This document shows, one piece after another, positions 32,032 to 41,850 of a stretch of 64,000 nt of DNA. Origin of the DNA: Salinivibrio sp. ES.052 (GTDB lineage: Bacteria; Pseudomonadota; Gammaproteobacteria; Enterobacterales; Vibrionaceae); the NCBI RefSeq assembly GCF_900141775.1, contig NZ_FSRI01000001.1:558001-622000 (forward strand), in the 5' to 3' direction. Position 1 is the first letter of the stretch. Each line of letters starts with the position of its first letter. A program made the translations under genes and the position numbers. Below the pieces are notes generated by a model. It was not told the origin of the DNA. It made no database searches and saw only the letters and a program-made list of their open reading frames with translations.

Positions 32032-33720
32032 TTACTGAACGGGCTTAAGGTCCAGCACATGAAGAAGACGCTCAGGAATGCCGGCCCAGATAGAGGGGCG
32101 ACCTTTCGGATTGTCTTCGTTCCACCAACCGGTGAAGCGGGTTGTGTTGTATTGATACATTTGCGCGCCAGAAAGCACCGGAATCGTGACCTGATCCTTG
32201 GCGATAATCGCTTGGATTTGGTGGGCAATATCCAGCTGCTCGGCTTTATCCGCGGTTTTGTAGAAGCTGTCTAGCAACTTGTCTAGCTCTGCATTTTGGT
32301 AGTAATGCATCGCGAAACGTGGCATGCCATCCCCTTCTTGCAAGTTGGAGTTATACGCACTGTTCCAGTAGGTGTAGGGGTCAGCACCGTGGAAGTAGTT
32401 GGTATAGGCGACGTCGTAATCGGCTTCGAGCATCGCTTGGTTATACACCGAGAAATCCGGGGTACGTGCTTTGGCTTTGATACCGGCGTCAGCAAGCTGT
32501 TCAACGGCCAGCTGCACGGTGTTATTGAAATCGGTCCAGCCATTCGGGGATTGGATCTCGAGCTCAAACGATTTGCCTGAAGGCGTTTCAACAAAGCCAT
32601 CGCCGTCTTGATCTTCAAATCCAGCATTGGCGAGTAGCGCTTTGGCACCGTCCAGATCGTAGGTATTGTATTGACGGTACTTTTCATGCACCGCTTCGTC
32701 TGACCAGGCTTCAAACGCGTAACCGAGGCCAGAAGCGAAATCGTTCACTGTACCACCGCCATAAAACGCGATATCGATGATGGTTTGACGGTCCAGCGAC
32801 ATGGAAAACGCGCGACGGAAGTCGACATTGGTCAGCGCTTCGCGTTTTGCAGGATCGGGGTCGTTAAAGTTGACCATAAAGGCTTGGGTGCCGGCGGCAG
32901 GATACCAATAATGATGGTTTGGATTGGCCGCGGCATAGGTGCGGTCAATGTCAGGAATAAACGACGAGGTCCAGTCCATTTCACTGTTGATCACTTTGCT
33001 TAAAAACTGGTCGTTATTGGCAATTTGTGGCACGCGCAGACAGTCGACGTCGAGGTTGTCGTTATCCCAATAGTGTGGGTTGCGGCATTGAATATAGAGC
33101 TGAGAAGTAAACGTATCGATCGTGGTGAAAGGGCCAGAACCCACTGGGTTTTCGTTGGTGTAAGATGCGGGATCGTCAACGTTTTTCCAAACGTGTTCGG
33201 GGACGACGGGGACCTTCGCAATTTCATATGGCACATTGGAGTTTTTCTCTGTGAGATCGAAGCGGACGGTGTAATCGTCGACTTTCTTCACATCGTCAAT
33301 CCATTGGTTGATCCCAGATTGATCCAACTCAGGGTGGTTTTTAACCAAATCAAACGAATACACCACATCATCGGCGGTATAGGCCTCACCGTCTGACCAT
33401 TTTACGCCTTTACGAAGGGTAAAAGTGACACTTTTGAGATCATCCGCCATGTCGTAGTCCGTCGCGATACGAAAGACAGGTTGGTTGCCTTTCATTTCGT
33501 TAAACACCACTAAGGGCTCATAGACGAAATCAGTGGTGGTGTGCAAATAGGTGGCACCGAGGAAAGGGTTAAAGTTACGGACAAAGGTATTGAACTCTTT
33601 CGGGTGGATAGTGAGCTCACTGCGCTCGGCGGCACTGACGCCAGCACTTGCGCTTAGCGCACCGATAATTGCAGAGGCAAGTAGGGTCTTGCTGGCAACT
33701 CTAATGTTACTCGAAAACAT
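32032..33720 (-). CDS. Periplasmic chitin-oligosaccharide-binding protein (CBP)
   Basis: A 562-aa family-5 extracellular solute-binding protein. The signal peptide (residues about 1-31) ends in ALSASAGVSAA. The mature protein has the pattern of the SBP_bac_5 fold (VTFTLRKGVKWSDGEAYTAD and NVDFRRAFSMSLDRQ). In Vibrio, CBP has two jobs: it binds (GlcNAc)n for the ABC transporter, and in its empty state holds the ChiS sensor inactive. The ChiS gene lies next upstream, supporting that identity. AAGGA is correctly spaced from the ATG at 33720 rather than 33726. First gene of a seven-gene leftward operon ending with GH20. Confidence 0.92.
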   Translation of the reverse strand: MFSSNIRVASKTLLASAIIGALSASAGVSAAERSELTIHPKEFNTFVRNFNPFLGATYLHTTTDFVYEPLVVFNEMKGNQPVFRIATDYDMADDLKSVTFTLRKGVKWSDGEAYTADDVVYSFDLVKNHPELDQSGINQWIDDVKKVDDYTVRFDLTEKNSNVPYEIAKVPVVPEHVWKNVDDPASYTNENPVGSGPFTTIDTFTSQLYIQCRNPHYWDNDNLDVDCLRVPQIANNDQFLSKVINSEMDWTSSFIPDIDRTYAAANPNHHYWYPAAGTQAFMVNFNDPDPAKREALTNVDFRRAFSMSLDRQTIIDIAFYGGGTVNDFASGLGYAFEAWSDEAVHEKYRQYNTYDLDGAKALLANAGFEDQDGDGFVETPSGKSFELEIQSPNGWTDFNNTVQLAVEQLADAGIKAKARTPDFSVYNQAMLEADYDVAYTNYFHGADPYTYWNSAYNSNLQEGDGMPRFAMHYYQNAELDKLLDSFYKTADKAEQLDIAHQIQAIIAKDQVTIPVLSGAQMYQYNTTRFTGWWNEDNPKGRPSIWAGIPERLLHVLDLKPVQ

Positions 33721-34499
33721 AGCCATTCCTTACTGTTGCTTTCAGTTCACGTGATGGATAGTGAGCTCGTTGCTAACAACCTTCGCGAGCTCAAGCTTAC
33801 TGTGTTGCCGACCCTGACGTTGTGATTATGGATGGGATGCCCCAAGCGATACTTGTTGCTCCAGGCCAGCAAACAACTCCACTAAGCCCAAGTTCAGTGA
33901 AGGCTGCAATGTGAATAATCGTTAAAACCGTAAAAAAGCGCGATGTTGACGTTATTTTCGTTAAAAAAAACAGCTAAAAAGGTTATCCGCTTCAGGATGT
34001 AATCACGACTCTCTCCTGGTAACGACCTTGGATGGAATTATAAAAATCATAAGGTTATGGTTATTTATAATTTTGGGTGATGCATGTCACACACCCAAAT
34101 ACTCTTGTTTTTTACCGAGAAAAATCAGCGTTTATTTTGTTGTGACAAGTCGCGCATTTCTGATTTATATCCGACATTAAGGATGTTTTTTCCAAGAAGC
34201 ATTGAGATTTAAATGAAGTTGATTCGCAAAGATTATTAATGAGCGATTTTAACTCGTCAGTCACGTCCGTCAGTCAGAGGACAGGCACGCTAAGAGAACC
34301 GCCAATAGGACAGCCACCGAGGTTTGCTCCTTTATGTTTGATGCGCCTGTCCTGGAGGGGCTTTCATTAATGAGAATGTTTAGGAGGACAGGCGCTTTAT
34401 GACTAAGGTGTCTGTCCCCGTAAGGAAATAAAAATGGCGTGGACTTAATATGCCTGTCCCCGGAAGGGGAAGCACGTTATTGCGTTGGTGGGTGTGTTG
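33721..34499. promoter_or_regulatory. Chitin operon control region
   Basis: A 779-base gap between ChiS and the binding-protein gene. Its operon-proximal half is AT-rich and holds the operon promoter. GGTGA-TGCATG-TCACA (34076-34091) is a strong candidate CRP site. Direct ChiS binding sites are expected here by analogy with V. cholerae but I cannot define them by eye. The ChiS-proximal part, from about 34279, is occupied by REP copies. Confidence 0.6.
34279..34461. repeat. REP cluster downstream of chiS
   Basis: Six cores: GGACAGGCAC (34279-34288), GGACAGCCAC (34308-34317), inverted GCGCCTGTCC (34343-34352), GGACAGGCGCTTT (34386-34398), inverted GTGTCTGTCCCC (34408-34419) and ATGCCTGTCCCC (34450-34461). 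The pair at 34386 and 34408 faces head to head. Confidence 0.8.
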
Positions 34500-37400
34500 T
34501 TAGTCTTCTAACAGTAGCTGGCGAAGTTGTTGGTAATAGGACTCCAGCTGAGTACGGGTCGTACTACGTTTGTCACAATGATCGAGGATAAAGCGAATGG
34601 AGCTCAGCACTGTGCGCCATCGCGGGGTTTTTGGCAGGGTTTCGATGAGCAGGTACTTATCCAATGTGCGGGTTTGTAAGCTACTACGGTCAAGGTAGAC
34701 GCGCCAAAGACCACTTTGCTCGGCAAAATCGAATTTGCTTTTGCCTGTGGCTTCTTCCCAGTAATGCAAGCTGGCTACCATGGCATCAACAATTAGCTGT
34801 CTGCGTGCGTTGGCTTTATCTTGTTGTTGGTGTTGCGCTTTTTCAGCGATAGCTTCAAATTCACCCCCCATGGCTTTTAGCGTTTCAAGTTGGCGCGAGT
34901 CTCCGCCTAATGCGTAGCCAGATAAGGCTTCGATGGCGCTTTCTAGGCTCTGTATACGAGACTGAGACACGGGAGCGTCTGTGTTGATGACATACAGGCT
35001 GTCAATGTCAGACTCTGCGGGAAAACGCAGCAGCATGCCGTCGACGTCTCGGGGGCGTCCTTCAATATAAATGATCAGTGGGCCTTGATAGCGCTCCATC
35101 TGATTGGCCTGCTCGGGCGCTTTCACTAAGGCTTGGCCATGCATCCGTTTTACCTCGTCTTGCTCACGCTCAAACAAGGAGGCTGCCGCTTGGTTAACAA
35201 AGCGAACCTGGCCATCTTTTCGCATACCTAACATAGCTTCAGGAGCGAGAGAGAGCTGTGAAATCAACCAAGACTGGGTTTCGAGTAGACTGGCCTGTTG
35301 CCGAGCACTTTGTTCAAGCGCCTGCTCGAGGCGCTGATTTTCTTGGCGGCGCTGTTCCGCTTGGCTAGCGGCAAGATGTGTTGCTATCCGTGCGGCGAGC
35401 TCTCTTTTATCAAAGGGCTTACAGAGATAATCATTCGCGCCGACCTCAAAGCCATAGATGCGATCATCAGGCTGATTTAAGGCGGTTAGCATGATAATCG
35501 GAAGTGCAGCATGGTCATAGCGTGCACGCAGCTGCTCACAGACCTCGAATCCACTCATTCCGGGCATTAGCACGTCGAGTAAGATGAGATCTGGCTTTGT
35601 GGTGGCGATATGATCAATCGCTGTACGTCCATCACTGGCTGTACTAGCCTGATAGCCTTCAATATTAAGAAAACTGGTCAGTACTTGTTGGTTGGTTGGC
35701 TCATCATCGACCACTAAAATATGTAAGCCATTGTGATTATGCTGGCTTTGCGAAACAACGTCCGAAGAGGAATGAGCGAGGGTCTCTCGCGTGTCATCTT
35801 GATGAACGTGTTGGGCAGAGACGGCGGTAAGCTCGGTGGTCAACACCGGAGGCTCATCGATGCTTGGAAGGGTGAAGCTAAAGGTGGTCCCCACTTGCGG
35901 CTGACTACTGACGTACAGCTGGCCGCCCATCAGCTCAACAAGTTGACGACTGATGGATAGACCGAGACCTGCGCCGTGTTGATAATGATAGTGGCTACTC
36001 ACTGCTTGTGCGAGCGGTTCAAAAACGGTGCTTAACTGTTCCGCGGGGATCCCTTTACCCGTATCAATCACTTGGATGCGAACGCGATCGTCCAAGGTGT
36101 CGGCGCTAATAACAATCTTACCCGCATCGGTGAACTTAATCGCATTTCCCAGTAAATTGTACATAACTTGCTCAAGCCGTTGGGGATCCGCGTGTACCCA
36201 GATTGGCGTGTCGCTGAGCTGATTAATGATGTCTAGCGGCTTCTCTTTTTTAAGGTGCTTGGCGAGTGACAGCACAAGCTGTGTGATGGCGTTGAGATTG
36301 ACAGGACCTTGCTCCAAATCTAATTGCCCATAGCGCATTTTATGGTAGTCCAAGAGATCATCAACCAGCTTGGCCAAGCGCTGGCCGCTGTTGACGATAA
36401 TCGACAGTTGATACTGATGATCGCGACTAATCGGACCGTTCGCACCGTCAATCAGTGCTTCGGCAATCCCTATCATGCCGTGTAATGGGGTACGAAGTTC
36501 GTGAGAGGTGGTTGCCAGGAATTCATCTTTCAGCTTGTTGGCGACATGCAGCTCTTCATTCTGAGCACGTATGGTGGTGATGTTAGCTTCTAAGGCCTGG
36601 TTTTGCTGGCGTATTAAGGCCAGTTTTTCGCGAATGGCATGGCGCATACGGGCAAAGCTTACCGCCAAACGCCCGATTTCATCACGACGGCGCGTGTGGT
36701 GGATTTGGGTATCAAGGTCACCTGCACTGACTTTTTCTGCCGCCCATGTAAGCTGAAGCAGTGGGCGAGTAATAAAGTTGGACATATAGTGTGAGGCGAT
36801 GACCACCGCGAGAATCGCAAGTAACATGGCAACGATAAAAAGCTGTTGCAGCTGGTGGATTCGAGCGTAGGCCACTTGCGTAGGGACTTCAGCCACTAAC
36901 CCCCATTTTAGACCGTGGGCGTGAATGGGGGTGTAGGCGGCGAGCACGGTTTGGCCTGATTGGGTTTGATAGCGGGTGACTCCTGTTTCTCCGGCTAATG
37001 CTTTTTCTATGGCAGGCGTGTTATTGACAAGCTGACTTTTGCTGGTTAAATGCGCTCGAGTCTTGCCGTCATCGCCGACGAGGTGTGTTTCAATCGCATT
37101 GGTTTCTCTGGGGGCCATTAGCCTGGTAAGGGCATGATTAGGAAGCCGGAAGATCGCGTAGCTATGCAGGTACCCTTGCTGAATAATGGGGGCGCCAAGC
37201 CATGCAACGGGTGCGTCGGTATCTTCAGCGGAAAAGTCCGAGATAATCACCTTAGGCGTCGGATCTAACTTTCCTTTTGTTTGTTGCGTTTGCTGTTTTA
37301 GGGCCGCGAAAGTGTGTCCCAGTCGTGCATTGCGATGCGGGCCTGAGAGTAGGTTAGTGCCAAAATTGTCCAGCTTTTTCACCGAATAGGTGACGTTGCC

Positions 37401-37907
37401 TTGCTTGTCGACCAAGAGTAGGTCGTCAAAATCTGCGCGAGCGAGCAAAGCTTGATAAGCGCGGTGGTAGCGTTTGTGTAGCAGCCGATAACGCTCGGTG
37501 GCGGAATAATTGGGATCGTCCTTGTGCATAGGCGTTTTGACCCTTTCACCGGACCCAAGGTAATAGCGACGTTGCGCGTAATCACGAGCGGCGTCGATGT
37601 TTGGTCGTAGTCGCTGAAATGCATTGACCAAACCATAAAAATGACCACCACTGGCGTAGGCGAGTTCTGAGGCGACAAACCCAAGGACTTCCGCCTCTTT
37701 CGCCTCAAAGTAATCGTTGATTTGCTGCTGCTTACCGTCGCGAACCGATAAAAGGTGTGCCGTGCTTTGTTCTTGTAGATCTTGGCTATGGGCGTTAAGA
37801 AAAAACAAGGCGACCAAAATCAGAGGGAGGAGGCTCAATAGCAGGAAGGCCAGCATCAAGGTGTGATGGAGGCGTTTAAATGGGTAAGCAGTAAACAAGG
37901 TTTTCAT
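34500..37907 (-). CDS. chiS: ChiS-type hybrid sensor kinase / chitin regulator
   Basis: An inner-membrane sensor of about 1135 aa from the ATG at 37907 (ATG at 37919 is an alternative; the frame opens at 38117). Order: helix LMLAFLLLSLLPLILVALFF; a periplasmic sensor of about 300 residues; a second helix (QLFIVAMLLAILAVVIASHY); HAMP; and a histidine-kinase core with the phospho-His in ATTSHELRTPLHGMIG. The ATPase motifs are NLLGNAIKF, DTGKGIPAE and GAGLGLSI. A receiver domain follows with the phospho-Asp in LILLDVLMPGMSGFE, then a PAS-like segment. The C-terminal about 120 residues (WRVYLDRSSLQTRTLDKYLL) match the region that in V. cholerae ChiS binds DNA directly. Adjacency to the binding-protein operon supports the call. 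Confidence 0.88.
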   Translation of the reverse strand: MKTLFTAYPFKRLHHTLMLAFLLLSLLPLILVALFFLNAHSQDLQEQSTAHLLSVRDGKQQQINDYFEAKEAEVLGFVASELAYASGGHFYGLVNAFQRLRPNIDAARDYAQRRYYLGSGERVKTPMHKDDPNYSATERYRLLHKRYHRAYQALLARADFDDLLLVDKQGNVTYSVKKLDNFGTNLLSGPHRNARLGHTFAALKQQTQQTKGKLDPTPKVIISDFSAEDTDAPVAWLGAPIIQQGYLHSYAIFRLPNHALTRLMAPRETNAIETHLVGDDGKTRAHLTSKSQLVNNTPAIEKALAGETGVTRYQTQSGQTVLAAYTPIHAHGLKWGLVAEVPTQVAYARIHQLQQLFIVAMLLAILAVVIASHYMSNFITRPLLQLTWAAEKVSAGDLDTQIHHTRRRDEIGRLAVSFARMRHAIREKLALIRQQNQALEANITTIRAQNEELHVANKLKDEFLATTSHELRTPLHGMIGIAEALIDGANGPISRDHQYQLSIIVNSGQRLAKLVDDLLDYHKMRYGQLDLEQGPVNLNAITQLVLSLAKHLKKEKPLDIINQLSDTPIWVHADPQRLEQVMYNLLGNAIKFTDAGKIVISADTLDDRVRIQVIDTGKGIPAEQLSTVFEPLAQAVSSHYHYQHGAGLGLSISRQLVELMGGQLYVSSQPQVGTTFSFTLPSIDEPPVLTTELTAVSAQHVHQDDTRETLAHSSSDVVSQSQHNHNGLHILVVDDEPTNQQVLTSFLNIEGYQASTASDGRTAIDHIATTKPDLILLDVLMPGMSGFEVCEQLRARYDHAALPIIMLTALNQPDDRIYGFEVGANDYLCKPFDKRELAARIATHLAASQAEQRRQENQRLEQALEQSARQQASLLETQSWLISQLSLAPEAMLGMRKDGQVRFVNQAAASLFEREQDEVKRMHGQALVKAPEQANQMERYQGPLIIYIEGRPRDVDGMLLRFPAESDIDSLYVINTDAPVSQSRIQSLESAIEALSGYALGGDSRQLETLKAMGGEFEAIAEKAQHQQQDKANARRQLIVDAMVASLHYWEEATGKSKFDFAEQSGLWRVYLDRSSLQTRTLDKYLLIETLPKTPRWRTVLSSIRFILDHCDKRSTTRTQLESYYQQLRQLLLED

Positions 37908-38143
37908 AAGCAACAGCATCTTCCCTACAGCAACGTTCCAATGTCGTGGCCAGCGTCTAAGCCTCTGATGAGCCTGTTTCTCGCGCGACGACACGACAAT
38001 CATTGTCTGCCTTGACGTTACTGAGTTTTTTCGCTTTGACAAGGAAGTGTCGATAGAAGCGTGCCGATCGACGCACTTTTCCGTGTATCGCTGCAAGATT
38101 GCGTATGTTTTGCCCACGTTATTTCATGGAAGAAAGGTCAAAT

Positions 38144-38174
38144 AAAAAAGGCCTCGACAGATGCCGAGGCCTTT
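38144..38174 (-). terminator. Rho-independent terminator after rne
   Basis: On the minus strand GGCCTCG and CGAGGCC pair around GCATCTGT and are followed by TTTTTT. It begins 23 bases past the rne stop. Confidence 0.88.
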
Positions 38175-38196
38175 AGCATTCCGAAAGTAAACGGAA

Positions 38197-41178
38197 TTAA
38201 TACTGAGGTTTGGTCGCCGGTGCGTAGGCAGACGCACGTGCCTCGGCGCTTCCCGCTGCTTTCGCTTCTGGGTTAGGCGCTTTAAAGGCAGCGACTGCCA
38301 CAGGGCTGTGATCAACCGGTTGGTTCGGTGCCGGTGCTTTCATCATCGGTGATGTGGCACGGCGATATTGAATGGTTGCAGTCGGGGCATTGATCTCGAC
38401 TTCCCGCTCAATTACCTTTTCGGTCACCAAATCAACCTCTGAATCATGCTCCGGTGTGGTCGCGGGTGCGGTAGGGACAGCCACTTCGGGGCTCGCTTCA
38501 ATCGCCGCTGTTTCCTCGCGCTGTACTGGTTTGTGTTCAGGCTCGGGAACCTTCACTAAAGGCGCAGAATGTGTTGATACGCCTTCTGCGTCAGCCGGCT
38601 TGGTTTGCATGATAATAACTTTACCCATTGCCATTTCTGGGCGAGCAACGCCGCTCATCATGGGTTTGTTATCCTGGCGTTTGTCTTGACGACGGCGATC
38701 TTGCTTCACTTTCACCGGTTGTTCTGCTGACCATACTTTACCCATCGCCATTTCAGGTGAGGCCATACCCGTTGTCAGTGGCATTGGGCTTTTCACCATC
38801 GGACGACGGCGACGGCGTTGACCGCTGGCGCGAAGATGACGTGGTGAGCGGCGATTGCGGCGTTTGTCTTGCTGGCCTTCTTTTTTGCCGTTTTCAGGTT
38901 GTTGTTTTGCTTGTTGTGCGACTTCAGCGCCAACTTGATGCAAATCTTTACCCTTATCGGCGGCAGTTTCTGCCGGTGCCGGTACGTTCACATCTGGCGT
39001 TTCTTTGTTGATGCGCACGGTACGGTTAAGCTTACGACGCTGACGGCGCTGTTTAACTTGTTCAGTTTGCTCCGCCTTTTGGTCGTGTTGCTTATTACCT
39101 TTATTCTCTGCTTTTTCAGCCTGCGGCTTCGTCGCTTTACTGTCGTCCTTTTCGTGTACCGCTGGTTTTTCTGCTTTGTCGTTACGGTTATCGTTGCGCG
39201 GCTTCTTGCCTTTACGATTGTTGTCGCGACGCTCTTCCTGCGGTTTGTTTTGACGACGTTGTTTATTATTTCGCCCGCGTTCGTTACCCGTATTATCGCT
39301 TTGATCGTCTTTTTGCTGTGGCCTATCATTGCCGCGAGACTTATTACGATGACCGGGTTGATCTTGCGTTTGCTTTTGGTTTTTCCCTTGGCGAGAGGAC
39401 TCTGGCTGCGCCGCTTTTGTTGACGATGGGCTTGACGCCTCGTCACGGGCCGGAGCGCTGAATAAACCAGAGATAAATTTACCGACTTTAGCGAAAAGGC
39501 TAGGCGTCGCGGCAGTTGCTGGCTCATTGGCTGATGCCGATGGTTTAGATGCGCTTGGTGCCGGGGTACTTGGTGCAGCAAAGCCTTGTAGAACAGGCTC
39601 TTCACGTTTTTTCGCTGGGCGTGCTTGTTGTGGCTCTTCACGCGCTTCGGCTTCTTTCAGTGCGTCGATTTGACTGGGCAACTGATAAGACAGGTTCGCC
39701 ATTTCTTCGCCACCGCGGACACGAACCACGTCAAAATGCGGGGTTTGCATTTCGTCATTAGGGACGACAACCACCTTCACATTGTGATATTTCTCAATGT
39801 GTTGGACCGAACGGCGTTTTTCGTTAAGTAGATAAGAGGCCACAGGCACAGGGACAATACCCAGTACTTGCGCTGTGTTCTCTTTCATTGCCTCTTCTTC
39901 CATCAAACGAAGAATAGACAGGGCTAGCGATTCGTTATCACGGATCACACCTGTGCCTTTACAGCGAGGGCAAATGTGGTGACTGGCTTCAGCCAATGAA
40001 GGGCTTAAGCGCTGACGTGACATTTCGAGCAAGCCAAATCGTGAAATACGACCGATCTGCACGCGTGCACGGTCCATACGGACAGAATCACGCAGTTTAT
40101 TTTCCACTTCACGCTGGTGGCGAACCGGTGTCATATCGATAAAGTCGATCACTACCAAGCCACCGAGGTCACGTAAACGTAACTGACGGGCAATTTCTTC
40201 TGCCGCTTCGACGTTAGTTTGGCGTGCTGTTTCTTCGATATCACTGCCTTTAGTGGCCCGGGCAGAGTTGATATCGATAGAGGTTAGCGCTTCGGTGGGG
40301 TCAATCACAATCGACCCACCTGAAGGCAAGCGCACTTCGCGTTGGAACGCGGATTCTATCTGGCTTTCGATTTGATAGTGACTAAACAGTGGCACTTCGC
40401 CATCATAAAATTTAATCCGACTAACAAAGTCCGGGCGAACCAGTTTGATATGCTCTTGCGCACGGTTGAAGACTTTTTCGCTGTCGATCAAAATCTCGCC
40501 AATATCACGACGCAAGTAGTCACGGATTGCACGCGCAATCACGTTACTTTCTTGGTGGATAAGGAAAGGCGCGGGGTTGGACGCCGCCGCTTCTTTGACC
40601 GCTTGCCAATGATTAAGCAGGACTTTTAAATCCCACTCAAGCTCTTCGGCAGATTTGCCGACACCGGCGGTACGCACGATGAGACCCATGCCTTGAGGCA
40701 GTTCTAAACCCGACATGGCTTCTTTTAACTGACTGCGCTCTTCCCCTTCGATGCGGCGAGAGATACCGCCTGCACGTGGGTTATTGGGCATCAGAACTAG
40801 ATAGCTACCGGCCAGTGATACAAAGGTGGTCAATGCCGCACCTTTGTTGCCGCGTTCTTCTTTGTCCACTTGGACAATCACTTCCTGGCCTTCTTTCACC
40901 ACATCTTTGATGTTGGGACGGCCTTGATAGGTATAACCGGAAGGGAAGTATTCGCGGGCGATTTCTTTTAGTGGGAGGAAACCGTGTCTGTCTGCGCCGT
41001 AATCAACAAATGCCGCTTCCAGGCTGGGTTCAATACGGGTAATGCGTCCTTTGTAAATATTAGCTTTTTTCGATTCATGGCCAGGACTTTCGATATCGAG
41101 ATCGTATAGCCGTTGACCGTCAACCAATGCGACGCGCAACTCTTCCTTCTGAGTCGCGTTAATCAACATTCTTTTCAT
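38197..41178 (-). CDS. rne: Ribonuclease E
   Basis: A 993-aa endoribonuclease, the core of the RNA degradosome and of tRNA and rRNA processing. The S1 domain lies near residues 36-120 ([20 protein letters not shown]). The catalytic aspartates are in [20 protein letters not shown] and [10 protein letters not shown]. The zinc link is CPRCKG. From about residue 510 the protein is a disordered Arg/Lys/Gln-rich scaffold that would bind RNA helicase, enolase and PNPase. The end ([11 protein letters not shown]) resembles the E. coli PNPase site. The tail contains a duplicated PEMAMGKV motif. A REP-like string (38474-38486) falls in the tail coding region. Preceded by a long leader suited to autoregulation. 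Confidence 0.96.
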   Translation of the reverse strand: MKRMLINATQKEELRVALVDGQRLYDLDIESPGHESKKANIYKGRITRIEPSLEAAFVDYGADRHGFLPLKEIAREYFPSGYTYQGRPNIKDVVKEGQEVIVQVDKEERGNKGAALTTFVSLAGSYLVLMPNNPRAGGISRRIEGEERSQLKEAMSGLELPQGMGLIVRTAGVGKSAEELEWDLKVLLNHWQAVKEAAASNPAPFLIHQESNVIARAIRDYLRRDIGEILIDSEKVFNRAQEHIKLVRPDFVSRIKFYDGEVPLFSHYQIESQIESAFQREVRLPSGGSIVIDPTEALTSIDINSARATKGSDIEETARQTNVEAAEEIARQLRLRDLGGLVVIDFIDMTPVRHQREVENKLRDSVRMDRARVQIGRISRFGLLEMSRQRLSPSLAEASHHICPRCKGTGVIRDNESLALSILRLMEEEAMKENTAQVLGIVPVPVASYLLNEKRRSVQHIEKYHNVKVVVVPNDEMQTPHFDVVRVRGGEEMANLSYQLPSQIDALKEAEAREEPQQARPAKKREEPVLQGFAAPSTPAPSASKPSASANEPATAATPSLFAKVGKFISGLFSAPARDEASSPSSTKAAQPESSRQGKNQKQTQDQPGHRNKSRGNDRPQQKDDQSDNTGNERGRNNKQRRQNKPQEERRDNNRKGKKPRNDNRNDKAEKPAVHEKDDSKATKPQAEKAENKGNKQHDQKAEQTEQVKQRRQRRKLNRTVRINKETPDVNVPAPAETAADKGKDLHQVGAEVAQQAKQQPENGKKEGQQDKRRNRRSPRHLRASGQRRRRRPMVKSPMPLTTGMASPEMAMGKVWSAEQPVKVKQDRRRQDKRQDNKPMMSGVARPEMAMGKVIIMQTKPADAEGVSTHSAPLVKVPEPEHKPVQREETAAIEASPEVAVPTAPATTPEHDSEVDLVTEKVIEREVEINAPTATIQYRRATSPMMKAPAPNQPVDHSPVAVAAFKAPNPEAKAAGSAEARASAYAPATKPQY

Positions 41179-41850
41179 CTGATTTTTCTCATTTATTTAT
41201 CGTTGTTATTAGCGGTTGATGACGAGAGCAGTCGTCAATGCTGCCTGACCCCAAGTCTGATATGATGCAGCCTCCCGGCTGGAGAAAATCAGGGGTGCGC
41301 TCGGGCAAGTTTTAATCGGCCAGCTGCAACGGTTTTTGTGGCTCACCGGATTACGCAGTTGGCGTCCGCCGTTTTTACCGATGGCGGATAGCTCTGACAC
41401 TGACTGATTGCCTCGTGTCAACACACTAACGGGTGCTTTTGGGGTTACGTCTTACGCCAATTGCCGCGTAACGCCTTAAAAGCATTCGGAATTATGGTTC
41501 TATTGCGGTAAGAACCGCGAGACGGTACTCGACTGCTTGGTTCACAATAGTTTGCCCCTTTCACAAGAGCGAAACTTTGGCCACAGGCAAGAACCCGTGT
41601 TTCAGATAAGCGTTTGCTTTTCTGACTAACGCCGCAACTATAGCAGGGAGACCAGAGTCCAGCAATCGGCTTTACTGGCTTATGTTGCCTTGGTAGAAAA
41701 ACAGCGTGAATATGACGTTTTTTTGCACGATCCTGTCCCAGTCGTCTATCCGTATCCTTGTTTGTTCGCCGAGTAAACAAGGAGCGGCTAGGAGGCTTTA
41801 TCGCGTCTAGCAGGTGCATATCGGCGCGCTTAGAGGTAGAATAGGACGTT
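41179..41850. promoter_or_regulatory. rne 5' leader and divergent rluC promoter region
   Basis: A 672-base gap between the divergent rne and rluC starts, as in E. coli. The rne-proximal 260 bases contain GC-rich pairing segments on the minus strand, for example CCGTTGCAGCTGGCCGATTA near 41313-41332, and CTCCAGCCGGGAGGC near 41272-41286. They are consistent with the structured leader through which RNase E controls its own mRNA. The open frame at 41445-41819 (minus) has no ribosome site or recognisable content. Confidence 0.55.

Noticed and set aside
11105-34461. CRISPR array
   Set aside because: The repeats are short, irregularly spaced, in both orientations and often inside genes; no cas genes are present. 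They fit REP elements, not CRISPR.
38988-39641. Antisense 217-aa frame in the rne tail
   Set aside because: Low-complexity product (Lys/Arg/Thr-rich) opposite the disordered RNase E scaffold; no ribosome site or homology expected.
41445-41819. 124-aa minus-strand frame in the rne-rluC gap
   Set aside because: No ribosome site and no recognisable content; the gap is expected to hold the rne leader and promoters.
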